DNA from: Bowmanella pacifica
Lineage (GTDB): Bacteria; Pseudomonadota; Gammaproteobacteria; Enterobacterales; Alteromonadaceae
DNA: 64,000 nt
Assembly (NCBI RefSeq): GCF_014645355.1
Contig: NZ_BMLS01000006.1
Location: 124,001-188,000 of the forward strand
Direction of reading: 5' to 3'
Shown: in pieces, positions 47,839-59,576 of the stretch
How the letters are laid out: every line of letters starts with the position of its first letter
Numbering within the stretch: the first letter of the stretch is position 1
Notes under the pieces: generated by a model
Seen by the model: only the letters and a program-made list of their open reading frames with translations
What the model was told of the DNA's origin: nothing
The model's database searches: none
Position numbers and translations under genes: made by a program

Positions 47839-50226
47839 TCAATCCCTCAGAGATGCCTCAAATTGCTCTGACAACGCGGCCAGAATTCGCTCTACCACAG
47901 CTTGAATCTCATGCTCTTCAAGGGTTCTCGCTGGGTCCTGCAGTGTCAAGGAAATCGCCAGGCTCTTATGCCCCTCAGCAATGCCCTTTCCTCTGTAAAG
48001 GTCAAACAAGTTTAGGCCAACTAGCTGATTTCCACCAAATTTTTCTATGCAAGCAAGTATGTCAGCGACAGTATGGCTGTCCTTGACCAGCAATGCAATA
48101 TCCCTGCGGTTTGCCGGATAGCGTGAAATCTCTTTAGCCTGGGGGATTCGCCGTTCGCTGAGAGCATCCAATTCCAGCTCAAACACATAGGTGCGGCCGT
48201 TGAGTTTCAGCTCTTTTTCAAACTGTGGATGTACAGCGCCCAGCAGGCCAACTTGCTTACCATTGCGGTACAACGCCGCGGCTTGTCCGGGGTGCAAGGC
48301 ACTGTGTTCAACCGCTTTAAAGCTGAATTCATCCACCGCAGCCGTAGTGGCAATCAGGGCTTCAACCGCCGCTTTAATATCAAAGAAATCCACCGCGGCA
48401 GTGGTCATATCCCAATGTTCGGTCTGACGAACGCCCGCCAAGACCCCACCGATGACCGCTTGCTGAGAAACGCCAGCCGCTTCATTGGCGTCGGGCAAAA
48501 AGCGCAGACCGGTCTCAAACAAGGCCACCTGGCTTTGCTGACGCTTTTGGTTGTATGACACAGCTTGTAACAAACCCGGCCATAAACTTAAGCGCATGGA
48601 CGACATGTCCACCGAAATCGGATGTGGCAATTCCAGTGCATCCAAAGTTGGGTACAAGCTTTTCTGAACCTTAGGATCAACAAAGGAATAGGTAATGGCC
48701 TCTTGGAAACCCAAACTCACCAAACGTTGCTTCATCAACATCAATGGCGTGATACGCTCCTGATGCTTAGACATTTGCAAGCTGGCACTGGGAGCCGCTG
48801 GCGGAATATTGTGATAGCCGTATACCCTGGCGACTTCTTCAATCAGATCTTCGGCAATGGCAATATCAAAGCGGTAACTGGGTACATCCACTGTCCAGCT
48901 ATCCTGTCCGGTTTGTACATTTAAACCCAGACGCTGGAATATATCGGTCACTTTATCGGTATCAATCTGAATGCCGATCAATCTGTCCAGATTGGCGCGC
49001 TTAAGTGTTACCTGGCGCTCAGCAGGCAAGTCCGCTTCACTCACGGCCTCAACAACAGGGCCCGGTTGGCCACCCACAATGTCCAGCAACAGCGCCGTAG
49101 CGCGCTCCATAGCATCCCGCTGCAGTTTGGGGTCTACGCCACGCTCATAACGGTGTGATGCATCGGTGTGTAACCCATACTGACGTGCCCGACCTTTAAT
49201 GGCATCGGGTGAAAAGAAAGCACTTTCCAGGAAAATATGCTTGGTTTGCGCCGTTACACCAGAGTGCTCACCACCAAAAATACCTGCCATAGCAAGCGCT
49301 TTGTGCTCATCGGCTATGACCAAGGTATTGTCAGCCAGTTCAACTTCCTGACCGTCAAGCAATACCAACTTTTCTTTATCTTTAGCTAAACGAACCTGCA
49401 CCTCACCTTGCAGCACATCGTTATCGAAGGCATGCATAGGATGACCAAGCTCTAGCAATACATAGTTGGTTACATCCACCACAGGATCGATGCTGCGCAC
49501 ACCGCTGCGACGCAGACGCTCTTTCATCCAAGTCGGTGTTTTGGCCTGCATATCGACGTTTTCAATAACCCGACCTAAATAACGAGGACAAGCTTTAGGT
49601 GCCTGCAACACAATACTGCGTTGCTGCTCGATTTGCTCTGCAACCGGCGCTATCACCACGTTGCTAACAGGCAACTCATTTAGCACCCCAACTTCCCGTG
49701 CCAAACCCTTAATACCAAGGCAGTCTGCACGGTTAGGAGTTAAATCTACCTCAATGGTGACATCGTCAAGTTGCAGGTACTCTCGGATATCCTGGCCAAT
49801 AGGCGCATCCAGTGGCAACTCAATAATACCGTCGTGGTCTTCAGATAAACCAAGCTCTGAAGCGGAGCACAACATGCCATGAGAAGGCTGACCACGCAGC
49901 TTGGCTTTTTTGATTTTAAAATCGCCGGGCAGTACGGCACCCACTACGGCCACCGCGACTTTCAGACCCAAACGGCAGTTGGGCGCACCACAAACGATGT
50001 CCAGCAGCGCTTCGCCGCCCACATTCACTTTGGTGACCCGCAATTTGTCGGCGTCTGGGTGCTGGCCACATTCCACCACCTCGCCTACTACCACACCGCT
50101 GAATTCGGGGGCAACTGCTTCCACGCCATCGACTTCCAGACCAGCCATAGACAGCTGCTCAGACAATTGTTCGGTGGAAATAGCAGGGTTAACCCATTCT
50201 CTTAACCACTTTTCACTGAATTTCAT
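47839..50226 (-). CDS. pheT: phenylalanyl-tRNA synthetase beta subunit
   Basis: Large subunit of the alpha2-beta2 enzyme charging tRNA-Phe. The 795 residues match E. coli (795): N-terminal tRNA-binding (EMAP-like) domain (about 40-150, [14 protein letters not shown]), B3/B4 editing domain, B5 domain, catalytic-like core, and C-terminal FDX-ACB domain ([15 protein letters not shown]). Follows pheS by 14 bases. Confidence 0.98.
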   Translation of the reverse strand: MKFSEKWLREWVNPAISTEQLSEQLSMAGLEVDGVEAVAPEFSGVVVGEVVECGQHPDADKLRVTKVNVGGEALLDIVCGAPNCRLGLKVAVAVVGAVLPGDFKIKKAKLRGQPSHGMLCSASELGLSEDHDGIIELPLDAPIGQDIREYLQLDDVTIEVDLTPNRADCLGIKGLAREVGVLNELPVSNVVIAPVAEQIEQQRSIVLQAPKACPRYLGRVIENVDMQAKTPTWMKERLRRSGVRSIDPVVDVTNYVLLELGHPMHAFDNDVLQGEVQVRLAKDKEKLVLLDGQEVELADNTLVIADEHKALAMAGIFGGEHSGVTAQTKHIFLESAFFSPDAIKGRARQYGLHTDASHRYERGVDPKLQRDAMERATALLLDIVGGQPGPVVEAVSEADLPAERQVTLKRANLDRLIGIQIDTDKVTDIFQRLGLNVQTGQDSWTVDVPSYRFDIAIAEDLIEEVARVYGYHNIPPAAPSASLQMSKHQERITPLMLMKQRLVSLGFQEAITYSFVDPKVQKSLYPTLDALELPHPISVDMSSMRLSLWPGLLQAVSYNQKRQQSQVALFETGLRFLPDANEAAGVSQQAVIGGVLAGVRQTEHWDMTTAAVDFFDIKAAVEALIATTAAVDEFSFKAVEHSALHPGQAAALYRNGKQVGLLGAVHPQFEKELKLNGRTYVFELELDALSERRIPQAKEISRYPANRRDIALLVKDSHTVADILACIEKFGGNQLVGLNLFDLYRGKGIAEGHKSLAISLTLQDPARTLEEHEIQAVVERILAALSEQFEASLRD

Positions 50227-50240
50227 GCTGCTATTTATTC

Positions 50241-51646
<1,406 letters not shown>

Positions 51647-52873
51647 ATGAAAGTATATACAGCAAGGCAGGCGATTCTGAATCGACGTCAGCAGACGGTC
51701 GCCTATGAGTTGTTCTTCAGGGACGGCATTGAAAATGCGTTCCCCCGCCACGTCAAACCCGATGTGGCAACCAGTCGGCTAGTGTTAAACCAGCATTTGA
51801 ATATTGGCTTTAAACACCTCTGTCGAAATAAAATGGCGCTGATTAATTTCTCTCAGCAAAGCCTGCTCGATCATTTACCCGCTCTGCTTCCACCAAGGGA
51901 CATAGTGATCGAAGTGTTGGAGGATGTGGAACCCAATGACGAGATCTATCAGGCCTGTCGACAGTTATTCCACGCCGGTTATCGCTTTGCGTTAGATGAT
52001 TTTGTTTACCATCCGGACTGGGAAAGATTTTTAAACTTTGCCAAGTTAATCAAGATTGATATCCGCCGAACCAGTCTGGACGAAGTAGCCAGTATTTTGC
52101 CCACCTTGCGTAATCGCAAGGGTGTGCGTTTCCTGGCCGAGAAAATTGAGACCCACGAAGAGTTTGAGCATGCAAAAGAGCTCGGCTTTGACTTCTTCCA
52201 AGGCTACTTTTTCTGCGTACCGGAAATGGTGGAGCATGCCGATATCGAAGCGCAGCATCATATGATTCTGGCCATCTATCTGGAAGTGCTGAAACCCAAC
52301 TTTAGTTACAACAAACTGGCCTTGTATTTTGAACGAGACTTGTCACTGTCTTACAAGCTACTGCGATTTATCAATTCAGGCTTGTTTGAAGTCCGCGAGC
52401 CCATCAGTTCAATCAAGCAAGCCTTGATCTACCTGGGCGAAGAGCAAGCCAGAAAATTTATCTGTCTCATCGCAACCGCCCATCTGGGCGGTAACAATAA
52501 GCCTCTGGAACTGATCCGTATGTCGATTCTGCGGGCACGGTTTTGCGAACTGATTTGCAACAAGGTAGCCCCCAACCTGACAGATATGGCCTTTCTGACT
52601 GGCTTGTTTTCTCTGGTTGATGCCTTGCTCGGCCAACCAATGGAACAGGTATTGGCCAGACTGCCATTAGAAGAAGACGTCAAACAAGCCTTGCTGAACA
52701 AGCCAGGCATGCTTCACTCACTACAAGCCTTGGTAAAAGCTTATGAAAGTGGCGACTGGCTTAGCACACAAAAGCACAGCCAAGAATTAAAGATAACCGA
52801 AGAGACCCTACCCGATTTATACAGTCAGGCAGTCAAGTGGTCAGAAGACTTTGAGGCAAACACCTCGGCATAA
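51647..52873 (+). CDS. EAL-HDOD signalling protein (YuxH/CdgJ-like)
   Basis: A 408-residue protein with a short EAL domain (about 1-200) and an HDOD domain (about 205-395, IYLEVLKPNFSYNKLALYFE). The EAL signature is altered to YELFFRDG (ELF instead of EAL). Other positions look kept: NFSQQ, VIEVLEDV, ALDDF, IKIDI, LAEKIET, QGYFF. Such YuxH/CdgJ proteins often influence motility and c-di-GMP signalling, some without phosphodiesterase activity. Monocistronic. Confidence 0.88.
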   Translation: MKVYTARQAILNRRQQTVAYELFFRDGIENAFPRHVKPDVATSRLVLNQHLNIGFKHLCRNKMALINFSQQSLLDHLPALLPPRDIVIEVLEDVEPNDEIYQACRQLFHAGYRFALDDFVYHPDWERFLNFAKLIKIDIRRTSLDEVASILPTLRNRKGVRFLAEKIETHEEFEHAKELGFDFFQGYFFCVPEMVEHADIEAQHHMILAIYLEVLKPNFSYNKLALYFERDLSLSYKLLRFINSGLFEVREPISSIKQALIYLGEEQARKFICLIATAHLGGNNKPLELIRMSILRARFCELICNKVAPNLTDMAFLTGLFSLVDALLGQPMEQVLARLPLEEDVKQALLNKPGMLHSLQALVKAYESGDWLSTQKHSQELKITEETLPDLYSQAVKWSEDFEANTSA

Positions 52874-52895
52874 AAAAGGGCGCGAAAATGCGCCC
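52872..52895 (-). terminator. terminator of the M14 peptidase gene
   Basis: Minus-strand stem GGGCGC/GCGCCC with ATTTTC loop followed by six Ts, located between the convergent EAL-HDOD and peptidase genes. Confidence 0.85.
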
Positions 52896-52897
52896 CG

Positions 52898-53827
52898 TTA
52901 AGATTTCAGCCTCAACACATAGCCCAAGGCACCGCACACTGCCGCCGCCTGCGCCTGAATACACTGCTCGGGCGTGGCCATGGCACTGTCTGGATACACC
53001 TCAGTAGTGGTGACATACAAGGCATCCGTCACCCCCGCACATAACCCTAACTTCTTGGTGTCGTAGTTCACTACACCTGGCTGCACCACAGGTGAGCCGA
53101 TGAGCTGATTATTTTCATCGGCCTTGGCAATATGCGTCACCGCTTGCACAGCATCCAGCACCGCTCGTTGAAATTGCGGCACCGGGCTGAATGTGTCCCC
53201 CACCAGATAGAAGCCATCAGGAATGTTCCAGTTATCGTGGGTTTTACCCTCTCTGGCGGCCAGTGCTGGGCGAAACTCTGAATTATCTGTATCCGTGGTT
53301 TCATGCAAGTCGATATGCATGTTGATCTGCACATTCATCCTGGTCAGCCAATGCATCAAAGCAGCCGACTCCCCGGCTGGACTACCCACATAGAAGGAAC
53401 GATTAGGATCAATGGCATCCGGATTCCATCTGTTGATAGTTTCATATCCCCAAGGGCTGATACAGGGCACGATCAGCAGATTTAAACGCCCCTGATAATC
53501 CGCTGCCTGGGTCTGTGCAAAACGTAATGCCCCCTGCACGCCGCTGGTTTCGTATCCGTGTACACCGCCGGTAATCAATGCAGTCGGCAAATTAGGCTGC
53601 CATTGGGCACTACGTAGGCCGTACAAACCATAGTCGCCATCGGCATATGTAAGCTGCCCATACTGCTCCACCTTAAAGACATCCCGCAACGCCAGAATAT
53701 GCTGCTCTACCTCATCGGCATAAGAACGCTGTACCCTTTGCCTGGCTAACCAGGCGGCTTTTTCATGTGCTCCCCAGGGCTGTCCGGGGGTACCGATTGG
53801 ATAAGAGTTTGAAGACATAAACTGCAT
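52898..53827 (-). CDS. M14-family metallocarboxypeptidase
   Basis: A 309-residue zinc peptidase of the carboxypeptidase A/succinylglutamate desuccinylase fold. Zinc ligands fit GGVHGYET (HxxE) and HIDLHET (His); the substrate-binding DPNRSFY and the catalytic Glu in TTEVYP follow. No signal peptide, so it is cytosolic. It could hydrolyse peptides or acyl-amino acids. A second ATG three codons later (MSSNSYPIG) is a possible start. Divergent from cmoA. Confidence 0.82.
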   Translation of the reverse strand: MQFMSSNSYPIGTPGQPWGAHEKAAWLARQRVQRSYADEVEQHILALRDVFKVEQYGQLTYADGDYGLYGLRSAQWQPNLPTALITGGVHGYETSGVQGALRFAQTQAADYQGRLNLLIVPCISPWGYETINRWNPDAIDPNRSFYVGSPAGESAALMHWLTRMNVQINMHIDLHETTDTDNSEFRPALAAREGKTHDNWNIPDGFYLVGDTFSPVPQFQRAVLDAVQAVTHIAKADENNQLIGSPVVQPGVVNYDTKKLGLCAGVTDALYVTTTEVYPDSAMATPEQCIQAQAAAVCGALGYVLRLKS

Positions 53828-53945
53828 GGCTCACTAACAATGGAATTTACATCCTAGCAAAATGTGCCTGACAGGCATAAGTCGTAATCGCAAAAGCTGG
53901 CCCGTATGCATAGAAATGCACCAATATGCCTTCCCTAGTGGCAGG

Positions 53946-53974
53946 GTGACAGCCCCCAAGGCATTCGCTAAAAT
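53946..53974 (+). promoter_or_regulatory. sigma-70 promoter of cmoAB
   Basis: -35 GTGACA (53946-53951), 17-base spacer, -10 TAAAAT (53969-53974): five of six matches in each box. It lies 30 bases before the cmoA start. Confidence 0.75.
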
Positions 53975-53976
53975 AG

Positions 53977-54738
<762 letters not shown>

Positions 54739-54745
54739 GTAATCC

Positions 54746-55708
54746 ATGCAACATTTTCAGGACTTTTACCGCCGCATTGCCGGCACCGACTTGTCTCCCT
54801 GGTTGGAAGTGTTACCCGCCCAGTTGGCCGAATGGCATAAACAGAATAAAACTGACCTGGATAAATGGCAAAGGTTGCTCGAAAAACTGCCCGCAATCCA
54901 TCCAACAGATGTCGACTTGCTAAGCCAGGTTAGAGTGGGTAGTGACAGCGACGCAACCCCCTATGAGCAAAAACAGATTGTGGGGTTGTTGCAGCAATTT
55001 AAACCCTGGCGTAAAGGTCCATTTCATATTCATGGTGTGCATATCGATACCGAGTGGCGCTCAGATTGGAAATGGGACAGAGTACTTCCCCATTTAAGCC
55101 CATTAGCAGGACGTTCAGTACTGGATGTTGGCTGCGGCAGTGGCTATCACCTGTGGCGTATGCGCGGCGAAGGAGCCAAGCTGGCGGTTGGCGTTGACCC
55201 CTACCCGCTGTTTTTAATGCAGTTTATGATTCTTAACCACTTTATTGGCGATGATAGCGTATTTCAGCTTCCCGTCGGTATCGAAGCCCTGCCGGCACTA
55301 AAAAGCTTCGACACGGTGTTTTCCATGGGGGTACTGTACCATCGCAAGAGCCCTCTGGATTTTTTGCAGCAGCTTAAGAGTCTGCTCAGAAAAGACGGCG
55401 AATTGGTGTTGGAAACCCTGGTTGTAGACGGCGATGAACACACCGTATTACTACCGGGTGAACGCTACGCCCAGATGCGCAATGTGTGGTTTATTCCCAG
55501 TGTGGCAGCGCTGGAAAACTGGCTCACCAGAGTCGGTTTTAGTGATATCCGCACCGTGGATGTCTCCACGACCAGTGTGGATGAACAACGCAGCACCGAA
55601 TGGATGCGCACCCATTCGCTGAAAGACTTTCTGGATCCCAATGATCTGAGTAAAACCATTGAAGGCTACCCTGCCCCTGTCCGAGCCGTCACTATTGCCA
55701 AAGCGTAA
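54746..55708 (+). CDS. cmoB: tRNA U34 carboxymethyltransferase
   Basis: Transfers the carboxymethyl group from carboxy-SAM to ho5U34 in tRNA, giving cmo5U. 320 residues (E. coli 323), with [28 protein letters not shown] and the downstream [16 protein letters not shown] typical of the family. Second gene of cmoAB; its stop codon lies inside the terminator stem. Confidence 0.97.
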   Translation: MQHFQDFYRRIAGTDLSPWLEVLPAQLAEWHKQNKTDLDKWQRLLEKLPAIHPTDVDLLSQVRVGSDSDATPYEQKQIVGLLQQFKPWRKGPFHIHGVHIDTEWRSDWKWDRVLPHLSPLAGRSVLDVGCGSGYHLWRMRGEGAKLAVGVDPYPLFLMQFMILNHFIGDDSVFQLPVGIEALPALKSFDTVFSMGVLYHRKSPLDFLQQLKSLLRKDGELVLETLVVDGDEHTVLLPGERYAQMRNVWFIPSVAALENWLTRVGFSDIRTVDVSTTSVDEQRSTEWMRTHSLKDFLDPNDLSKTIEGYPAPVRAVTIAKA

Positions 55709-55742
55709 GAAAACATGCCCTGCTTGTTTTCTTACGTTCTTT
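55704..55742 (+). terminator. terminator of cmoAB
   Basis: Twelve-base-pair perfect stem (CGTAAGAAAACA / TGTTTTCTTACG, nine-base loop) followed by TTCTTTCT. The stem includes the cmoB stop codon. Confidence 0.85.
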
Positions 55743-55779
55743 CTACCAGTGACGTAAAAAGCTTAACGGGTAACAATAC

Positions 55780-56865
55780 TCAGGTTGCATACCTTAGAAA
55801 AAGGCCATCAAAAAAGCGCCGGTAATAACCTCGATGTGATTCCAACCACCGACTTAAGAAAAATATCGATAAAGGTACGGCAACCCAACACAGCATCAAA
55901 TTGACGGACGAATTAACATCATAGGGGAATACTGCAGAGATAAAGAAAAGCATCGGCATATGCAGTAAATAGAGTGAGAATGTGTGAGCAGAGGCTTCTT
56001 TAATCCATGTATTCGCTTTTTGACCCAGTTTGAAAAAGTTAGAGCTGCAAGTTAAATGATAAGCGCTAAATATATTCAGAAACACCACCATCCCAAGCAA
56101 ATAGTCAGAAGCAAAGTGATCAGCAGGCTCAAGTAAAAACTTGTATACCCCATCATAAATATGTAGCGCTACGAAAGTGTTAACTTCAGACTGAACCTCG
56201 CCTCTTAAGAAGTAGAACAGGCCTAACAACGACATCAAATACAACCAAGCAGAGACGGAAAATGATAGCTGAACACGCTTTATTAACTTAAAACAGAGCA
56301 CGCCCAAACACCACAAAGGCAAGTACAACAATATACTGGGCCCCATCAACATAAAGACAATCAGCATAAGACCGATTCTCTTTGGCCCTTTACTAAATAC
56401 CGCTACGCCAAAAAAGAGGTAGTAAAGTACTTCATAGCCAATTGACCAGTAAGGTAGATTTGAAAAAAAGGGGGTCGCAATCCAGCTTTGATTGATAAAC
56501 AAAAATGCAGAAAATACAGTCCATACAGGATCCCGCTGTTTCTCGTTAACTAGCTCAAATGCCTGACCGTTAATTTCCATCCCGAGGTAATAGAGAAACA
56601 AGGTTATCAGGATGGCAGGTAGGGCCACAGAATAAATTCTTGATAACCTGCTGACAGCATAGTGACTAAGGGTCTCTTTTTTTTCATATACGACGTACGA
56701 AATCACAAAGCCTGATAAGACAAAAAAGACGACAACAGCCTCATGACCAAAGCCCGCAACTTGCCACAACCATCCTCCAGCAAAAGCCGGCACATGTGAA
56801 ACAAAGACGGCAACAGCAGCCAAAAATCGAATAAAATCCAGATATACCGAAAAACATCTATTCAT
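55780..56865 (-). CDS. acyltransferase 3 family membrane protein
   Basis: A 361-residue integral membrane protein with about ten helices. The N-terminal signature LDFIRFLAAVAVFVSHVP holds the catalytic histidine typical of OafA/YrhL-like O-acyltransferases, and YWSIGYEVLYYLFFGV is another family motif. Such proteins acylate sugars of LPS, exopolysaccharide or other surface glycans, but no glycan genes are nearby. The gene is visibly richer in A and T than its neighbours, suggesting acquisition. Monocistronic; weak ribosome site. Confidence 0.87.
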   Translation of the reverse strand: MNRCFSVYLDFIRFLAAVAVFVSHVPAFAGGWLWQVAGFGHEAVVVFFVLSGFVISYVVYEKKETLSHYAVSRLSRIYSVALPAILITLFLYYLGMEINGQAFELVNEKQRDPVWTVFSAFLFINQSWIATPFFSNLPYWSIGYEVLYYLFFGVAVFSKGPKRIGLMLIVFMLMGPSILLYLPLWCLGVLCFKLIKRVQLSFSVSAWLYLMSLLGLFYFLRGEVQSEVNTFVALHIYDGVYKFLLEPADHFASDYLLGMVVFLNIFSAYHLTCSSNFFKLGQKANTWIKEASAHTFSLYLLHMPMLFFISAVFPYDVNSSVNLMLCWVAVPLSIFFLSRWLESHRGYYRRFFDGLFLRYAT

Positions 56866-56921
56866 AATTGAAACCCTAAACTGACAAATTAGAGCGGCTC
56901 GCTGCGTAGCAATCTACCTGG

Positions 56922-57464
56922 TTAGGCAACCTCTGGCGCCGATAAGGCTTTACTGTAAAAACCTGAAGGGTCAAAACAGCACACTCGTTTTTTGCCCGAT
57001 GCCAACATATTGCAGGCATCATCAATGCGTTTTATGCGGGTTTTGGCTTGTTTGGCGGTGGTGATCCAATGCAACCAATCTACTCTGGCTAGGGTGGTAG
57101 TTGCCTGCCAGATAGCCAGCGCCTCAGGTGCACTGGCTAATGCTTGCTGAAAATCATCCGGCACCTCTGGCTCAGGTTCCTGGGCCACCGCCTGTATTTC
57201 AAATTCAACAATATCCCCCACATTCACAGCGGCAGCCAGCATTAATGGCTGTTCAAGCTTAAGCCAGTGGCTCTTTTGGCCATCAGGCTCCAGTTGCGCC
57301 GTAAAGCTATGGCTATTGATGCGCCCGTCTATACTGGTGCGCCCCCGTCTGGGCAGCTTTTGACTGACCTCAAGCGGCAGCACTACAAATGCCCACGCCT
57401 CACCGCCCGCCACTTTGGGGCGCAGCAATTCAGCGTGAAATTGTGATTTAGTCTCTTGCGTCAT
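56922..57464 (-). CDS. YdeI/OmpD-associated family protein with DUF1905 domain
   Basis: A 180-residue protein: the N-terminal DUF1905 beta barrel (about 8-95, WAFVVLPLEVSQKLPRRGRTSIDG) and the C-terminal YdeI-like helical part (about 100-170, VPDDFQQALASAPEALAIW; WLHWITTAKQAKTRIKRIDD). Function unknown. AGGAGG before the ATG is strong. Cytosolic. Confidence 0.85.
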   Translation of the reverse strand: MTQETKSQFHAELLRPKVAGGEAWAFVVLPLEVSQKLPRRGRTSIDGRINSHSFTAQLEPDGQKSHWLKLEQPLMLAAAVNVGDIVEFEIQAVAQEPEPEVPDDFQQALASAPEALAIWQATTTLARVDWLHWITTAKQAKTRIKRIDDACNMLASGKKRVCCFDPSGFYSKALSAPEVA

Positions 57465-57718
57465 AAATCCTCCTGAATTCCCTATGGGAGCATATTTTCA
57501 CATTGCGATTGGCCAGTCCTTTGCGAACTCAAGCTTAGTATTCGGCTGGGGTGTACAATCAACATACCCCATCGACAGCCTCACTTAAATACCCAACCTA
57601 AGATGTGCTTAAGCGATGCCACCTGATACAGATAGACATCAATCAGACCGCAATTTTCTTCAATATCTCATACCCATATCCAGACAGACTAACGCCATTC
57701 TAATGATTAAGGAACAAT
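57465..57718. other. intergenic region upstream of lysE-like gene
   Basis: 254 bp between divergent genes. A nested inverted repeat (GGCT 57544-57547 with AGCC 57577-57580; GGGGT 57548-57552 with ACCCC 57566-57570) could form a two-part stem or an operator. It does not match a known lysine riboswitch. Confidence 0.35.
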
Positions 57719-58312
57719 ATGAGCCTGTCCATGCTCTTATCGATGAGCGCTTTTGCGCTGGTTGCCTCTATTTCACCTGGGCCGGTTAATCTGCTGTGTT
57801 TAAGTAGCGGCACCCGGTATCCACTCATTCAGGGATTGCAGTTTGTCACCGGCGCCACTTTGGGATTTTTGCTGCTTTTTCTCGCTATTGGTCTGGGCCT
57901 ATACTCTGTCATGCAGGTTATTCCCGGCCTCAATGACCTGCTACGCTGGCTGGGCGCGGCATTTCTACTTTATCTCAGTGTGCAATTAATTAGGGATAAC
58001 GGGCACTTAACCGATGACGACAAGCAAAAGGCACCCGGCTTTTTTACCGGTGCGCTGATGCAATGGCTGAATCCCAAAGCCTGGTTGGCTTCCGCATCGG
58101 GTATTGCCGCATACACCAGCGGTGAAGATCTTTGGCAAATCGCGGTTTTTGCCGGGCTCTACCTGCCTATTTGCTGGCTTTCACTGAGTAGTTGGGTTTA
58201 TGCTGGCGCGTATTTACAGCGCCATATCCACCGGCCTCAAACATTGATACTCATTAATCGCGTGTTGGCTCTGTTACTCATATTCAGTACCTTGTACTTG
58301 CTGCTTGAGTGA
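57719..58312 (+). CDS. LysE/RhtB-family amino-acid exporter
   Basis: A 197-residue inner-membrane exporter with about six helices. The signature SISPGPVNLLCLSSG near residue 20 and the loop with QWLNPKAWLA (about 115-125) are diagnostic. The exported amino acid is unknown. AAGGA lies upstream of the ATG. Its last 39 bases overlap the convergent AraC-type regulator gene, a likely functional partner. Confidence 0.9.
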   Translation: MSLSMLLSMSAFALVASISPGPVNLLCLSSGTRYPLIQGLQFVTGATLGFLLLFLAIGLGLYSVMQVIPGLNDLLRWLGAAFLLYLSVQLIRDNGHLTDDDKQKAPGFFTGALMQWLNPKAWLASASGIAAYTSGEDLWQIAVFAGLYLPICWLSLSSWVYAGAYLQRHIHRPQTLILINRVLALLLIFSTLYLLLE

Positions 58313-59131
58313 GGACTGCCGGTACTGGTTGGGCGTTGCCGCCAGCAAGCGCTTAAAGGTTCGCTGAAAATGCGCCTGGTCAGCAAAACCCAGCTCCAAA
58401 GCGGTTTGCGCGATAGGCTGGCCCTGCTTTAACGCTCGCTGGCCTAGCTGTACCCGGCAGTTCAACAGATACGCATGTGGCGTTAGGCCAAAATATTGCT
58501 TAAAAGCGCGCACCAGGTGACCGGCACTGTAGCCAGATTGATCACATAAGCTATCCAAAGACACATCGTCCGTCGCATTCTCTTGGATATAATCCGCCAA
58601 CTTTTGCAGTTTCACTGGTGTGACCGGGCAATGCGGCTCGCCACTGCCAGCCAATTCACAAAGTAAGGCGCAGAGGTATTCCACCACGGCAACTTGTTTG
58701 TCCAGCAATGCTCTGCTGTCGTCGAGCAGACAATTCGCCAGTTGGCAGTAGCCGTCATACCATTTGGGCTCGTTAAGCACCGAGGCCGTGATATCCTGCC
58801 AGTAGCACCTGTCCAGCAGGCCAGCTTCAAAGCGCAGCTTGGTCAGCCACTGGGCATCGACATACAGCATTAGATACCCCCAGGGATGTTCATCAACCGG
58901 GTTACAAGCATGTACCCAATGAGGATTCATCATGACTAGCGTACCGGCTGTGACCAGTACCTCTTTATTCTGATAAACAAAGGTGCTGCATCCTTCGGTA
59001 ATCGCTCCCAACGACCACTGCAGGTGGCTATGCGGGGCATAACAAACTTTGCGCCCTTCCCTGACCACCCGCAGCTCCACAAAAGGCATTCGTGGGTCTC
59101 GCCAGAAAATTGGTCCATCCTTATCCGGCAT
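58274..59131 (-). CDS. AraC-family transcriptional regulator
   Basis: A 285-residue regulator: N-terminal cupin-like ligand domain (about 1-160, YAPHSHLQWSLGAITEG) and C-terminal double helix-turn-helix (about 185-275, DVSLDSLCDQSGYSAGHLVRAF; AQTALELGFADQAHFQRTF). AGGAG seven bases before the ATG at 59131 sets the start; a frame open to 59179 overlaps the VOC gene. It probably controls the overlapping lysE-like gene. Confidence 0.9.
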   Translation of the reverse strand: MPDKDGPIFWRDPRMPFVELRVVREGRKVCYAPHSHLQWSLGAITEGCSTFVYQNKEVLVTAGTLVMMNPHWVHACNPVDEHPWGYLMLYVDAQWLTKLRFEAGLLDRCYWQDITASVLNEPKWYDGYCQLANCLLDDSRALLDKQVAVVEYLCALLCELAGSGEPHCPVTPVKLQKLADYIQENATDDVSLDSLCDQSGYSAGHLVRAFKQYFGLTPHAYLLNCRVQLGQRALKQGQPIAQTALELGFADQAHFQRTFKRLLAATPNQYRQSSLKQQVQGTEYE

Positions 59132-59159
59132 ATTCAGGCTCCTGTTGTGGTCATTGGGT

Positions 59160-59510
59160 TTAAGTATGTTGCAACACATTGATTAGCGTGCCTTGTGGGT
59201 CGCGAATATAGAAGCGGCGCACACCCCATGGTTCAGAGACCGGCCCGTACTCCAGGGTAATGCCTGCGGCGTTAACGCGGCTCAGCACCGCATCCAGATC
59301 ATCCACTTCAATAGATAAATCCGGCACCTCAGTATCAGCGCCGCCTTGTGAAGCCAGGCTGATTTGTGTGGTCATGCTATTGCCGGCACTTAAAGTTTTG
59401 ATCCAGCCATGATCCATCACCAGTTGCAGGCCAAAAACGGCGGTGTAAAATGCACAAGCCTCATCCGTATCCGGCACTGAGATATTGGCTACAATTCGCT
59501 TGACCGTCAT
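59160..59510 (-). CDS. VOC-superfamily (glyoxalase-like) protein
   Basis: A 116-residue vicinal-oxygen-chelate protein with two beta-alpha-beta-beta-beta modules (IVANISVPDTDEACAFYTAVFGL; GVRRFYIRDPQGTLINVLQH). A metal-dependent lyase, dioxygenase or resistance role is possible; the substrate cannot be told. It lies 28 bp upstream of the AraC gene in the same direction. Confidence 0.85.
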   Translation of the reverse strand: MTVKRIVANISVPDTDEACAFYTAVFGLQLVMDHGWIKTLSAGNSMTTQISLASQGGADTEVPDLSIEVDDLDAVLSRVNAAGITLEYGPVSEPWGVRRFYIRDPQGTLINVLQHT

Positions 59511-59576
59511 TCTCCTGCTCCTGTTTGGTGTATTGATTGAACCCTAACATAGTCATCAGCAGAATTTGGAAACGCG

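Noticed and set aside
57465-57718. Lysine riboswitch upstream of the LysE-family gene
   Set aside because: The only visible structure is a short nested repeat; the conserved five-way-junction elements were not recognised.
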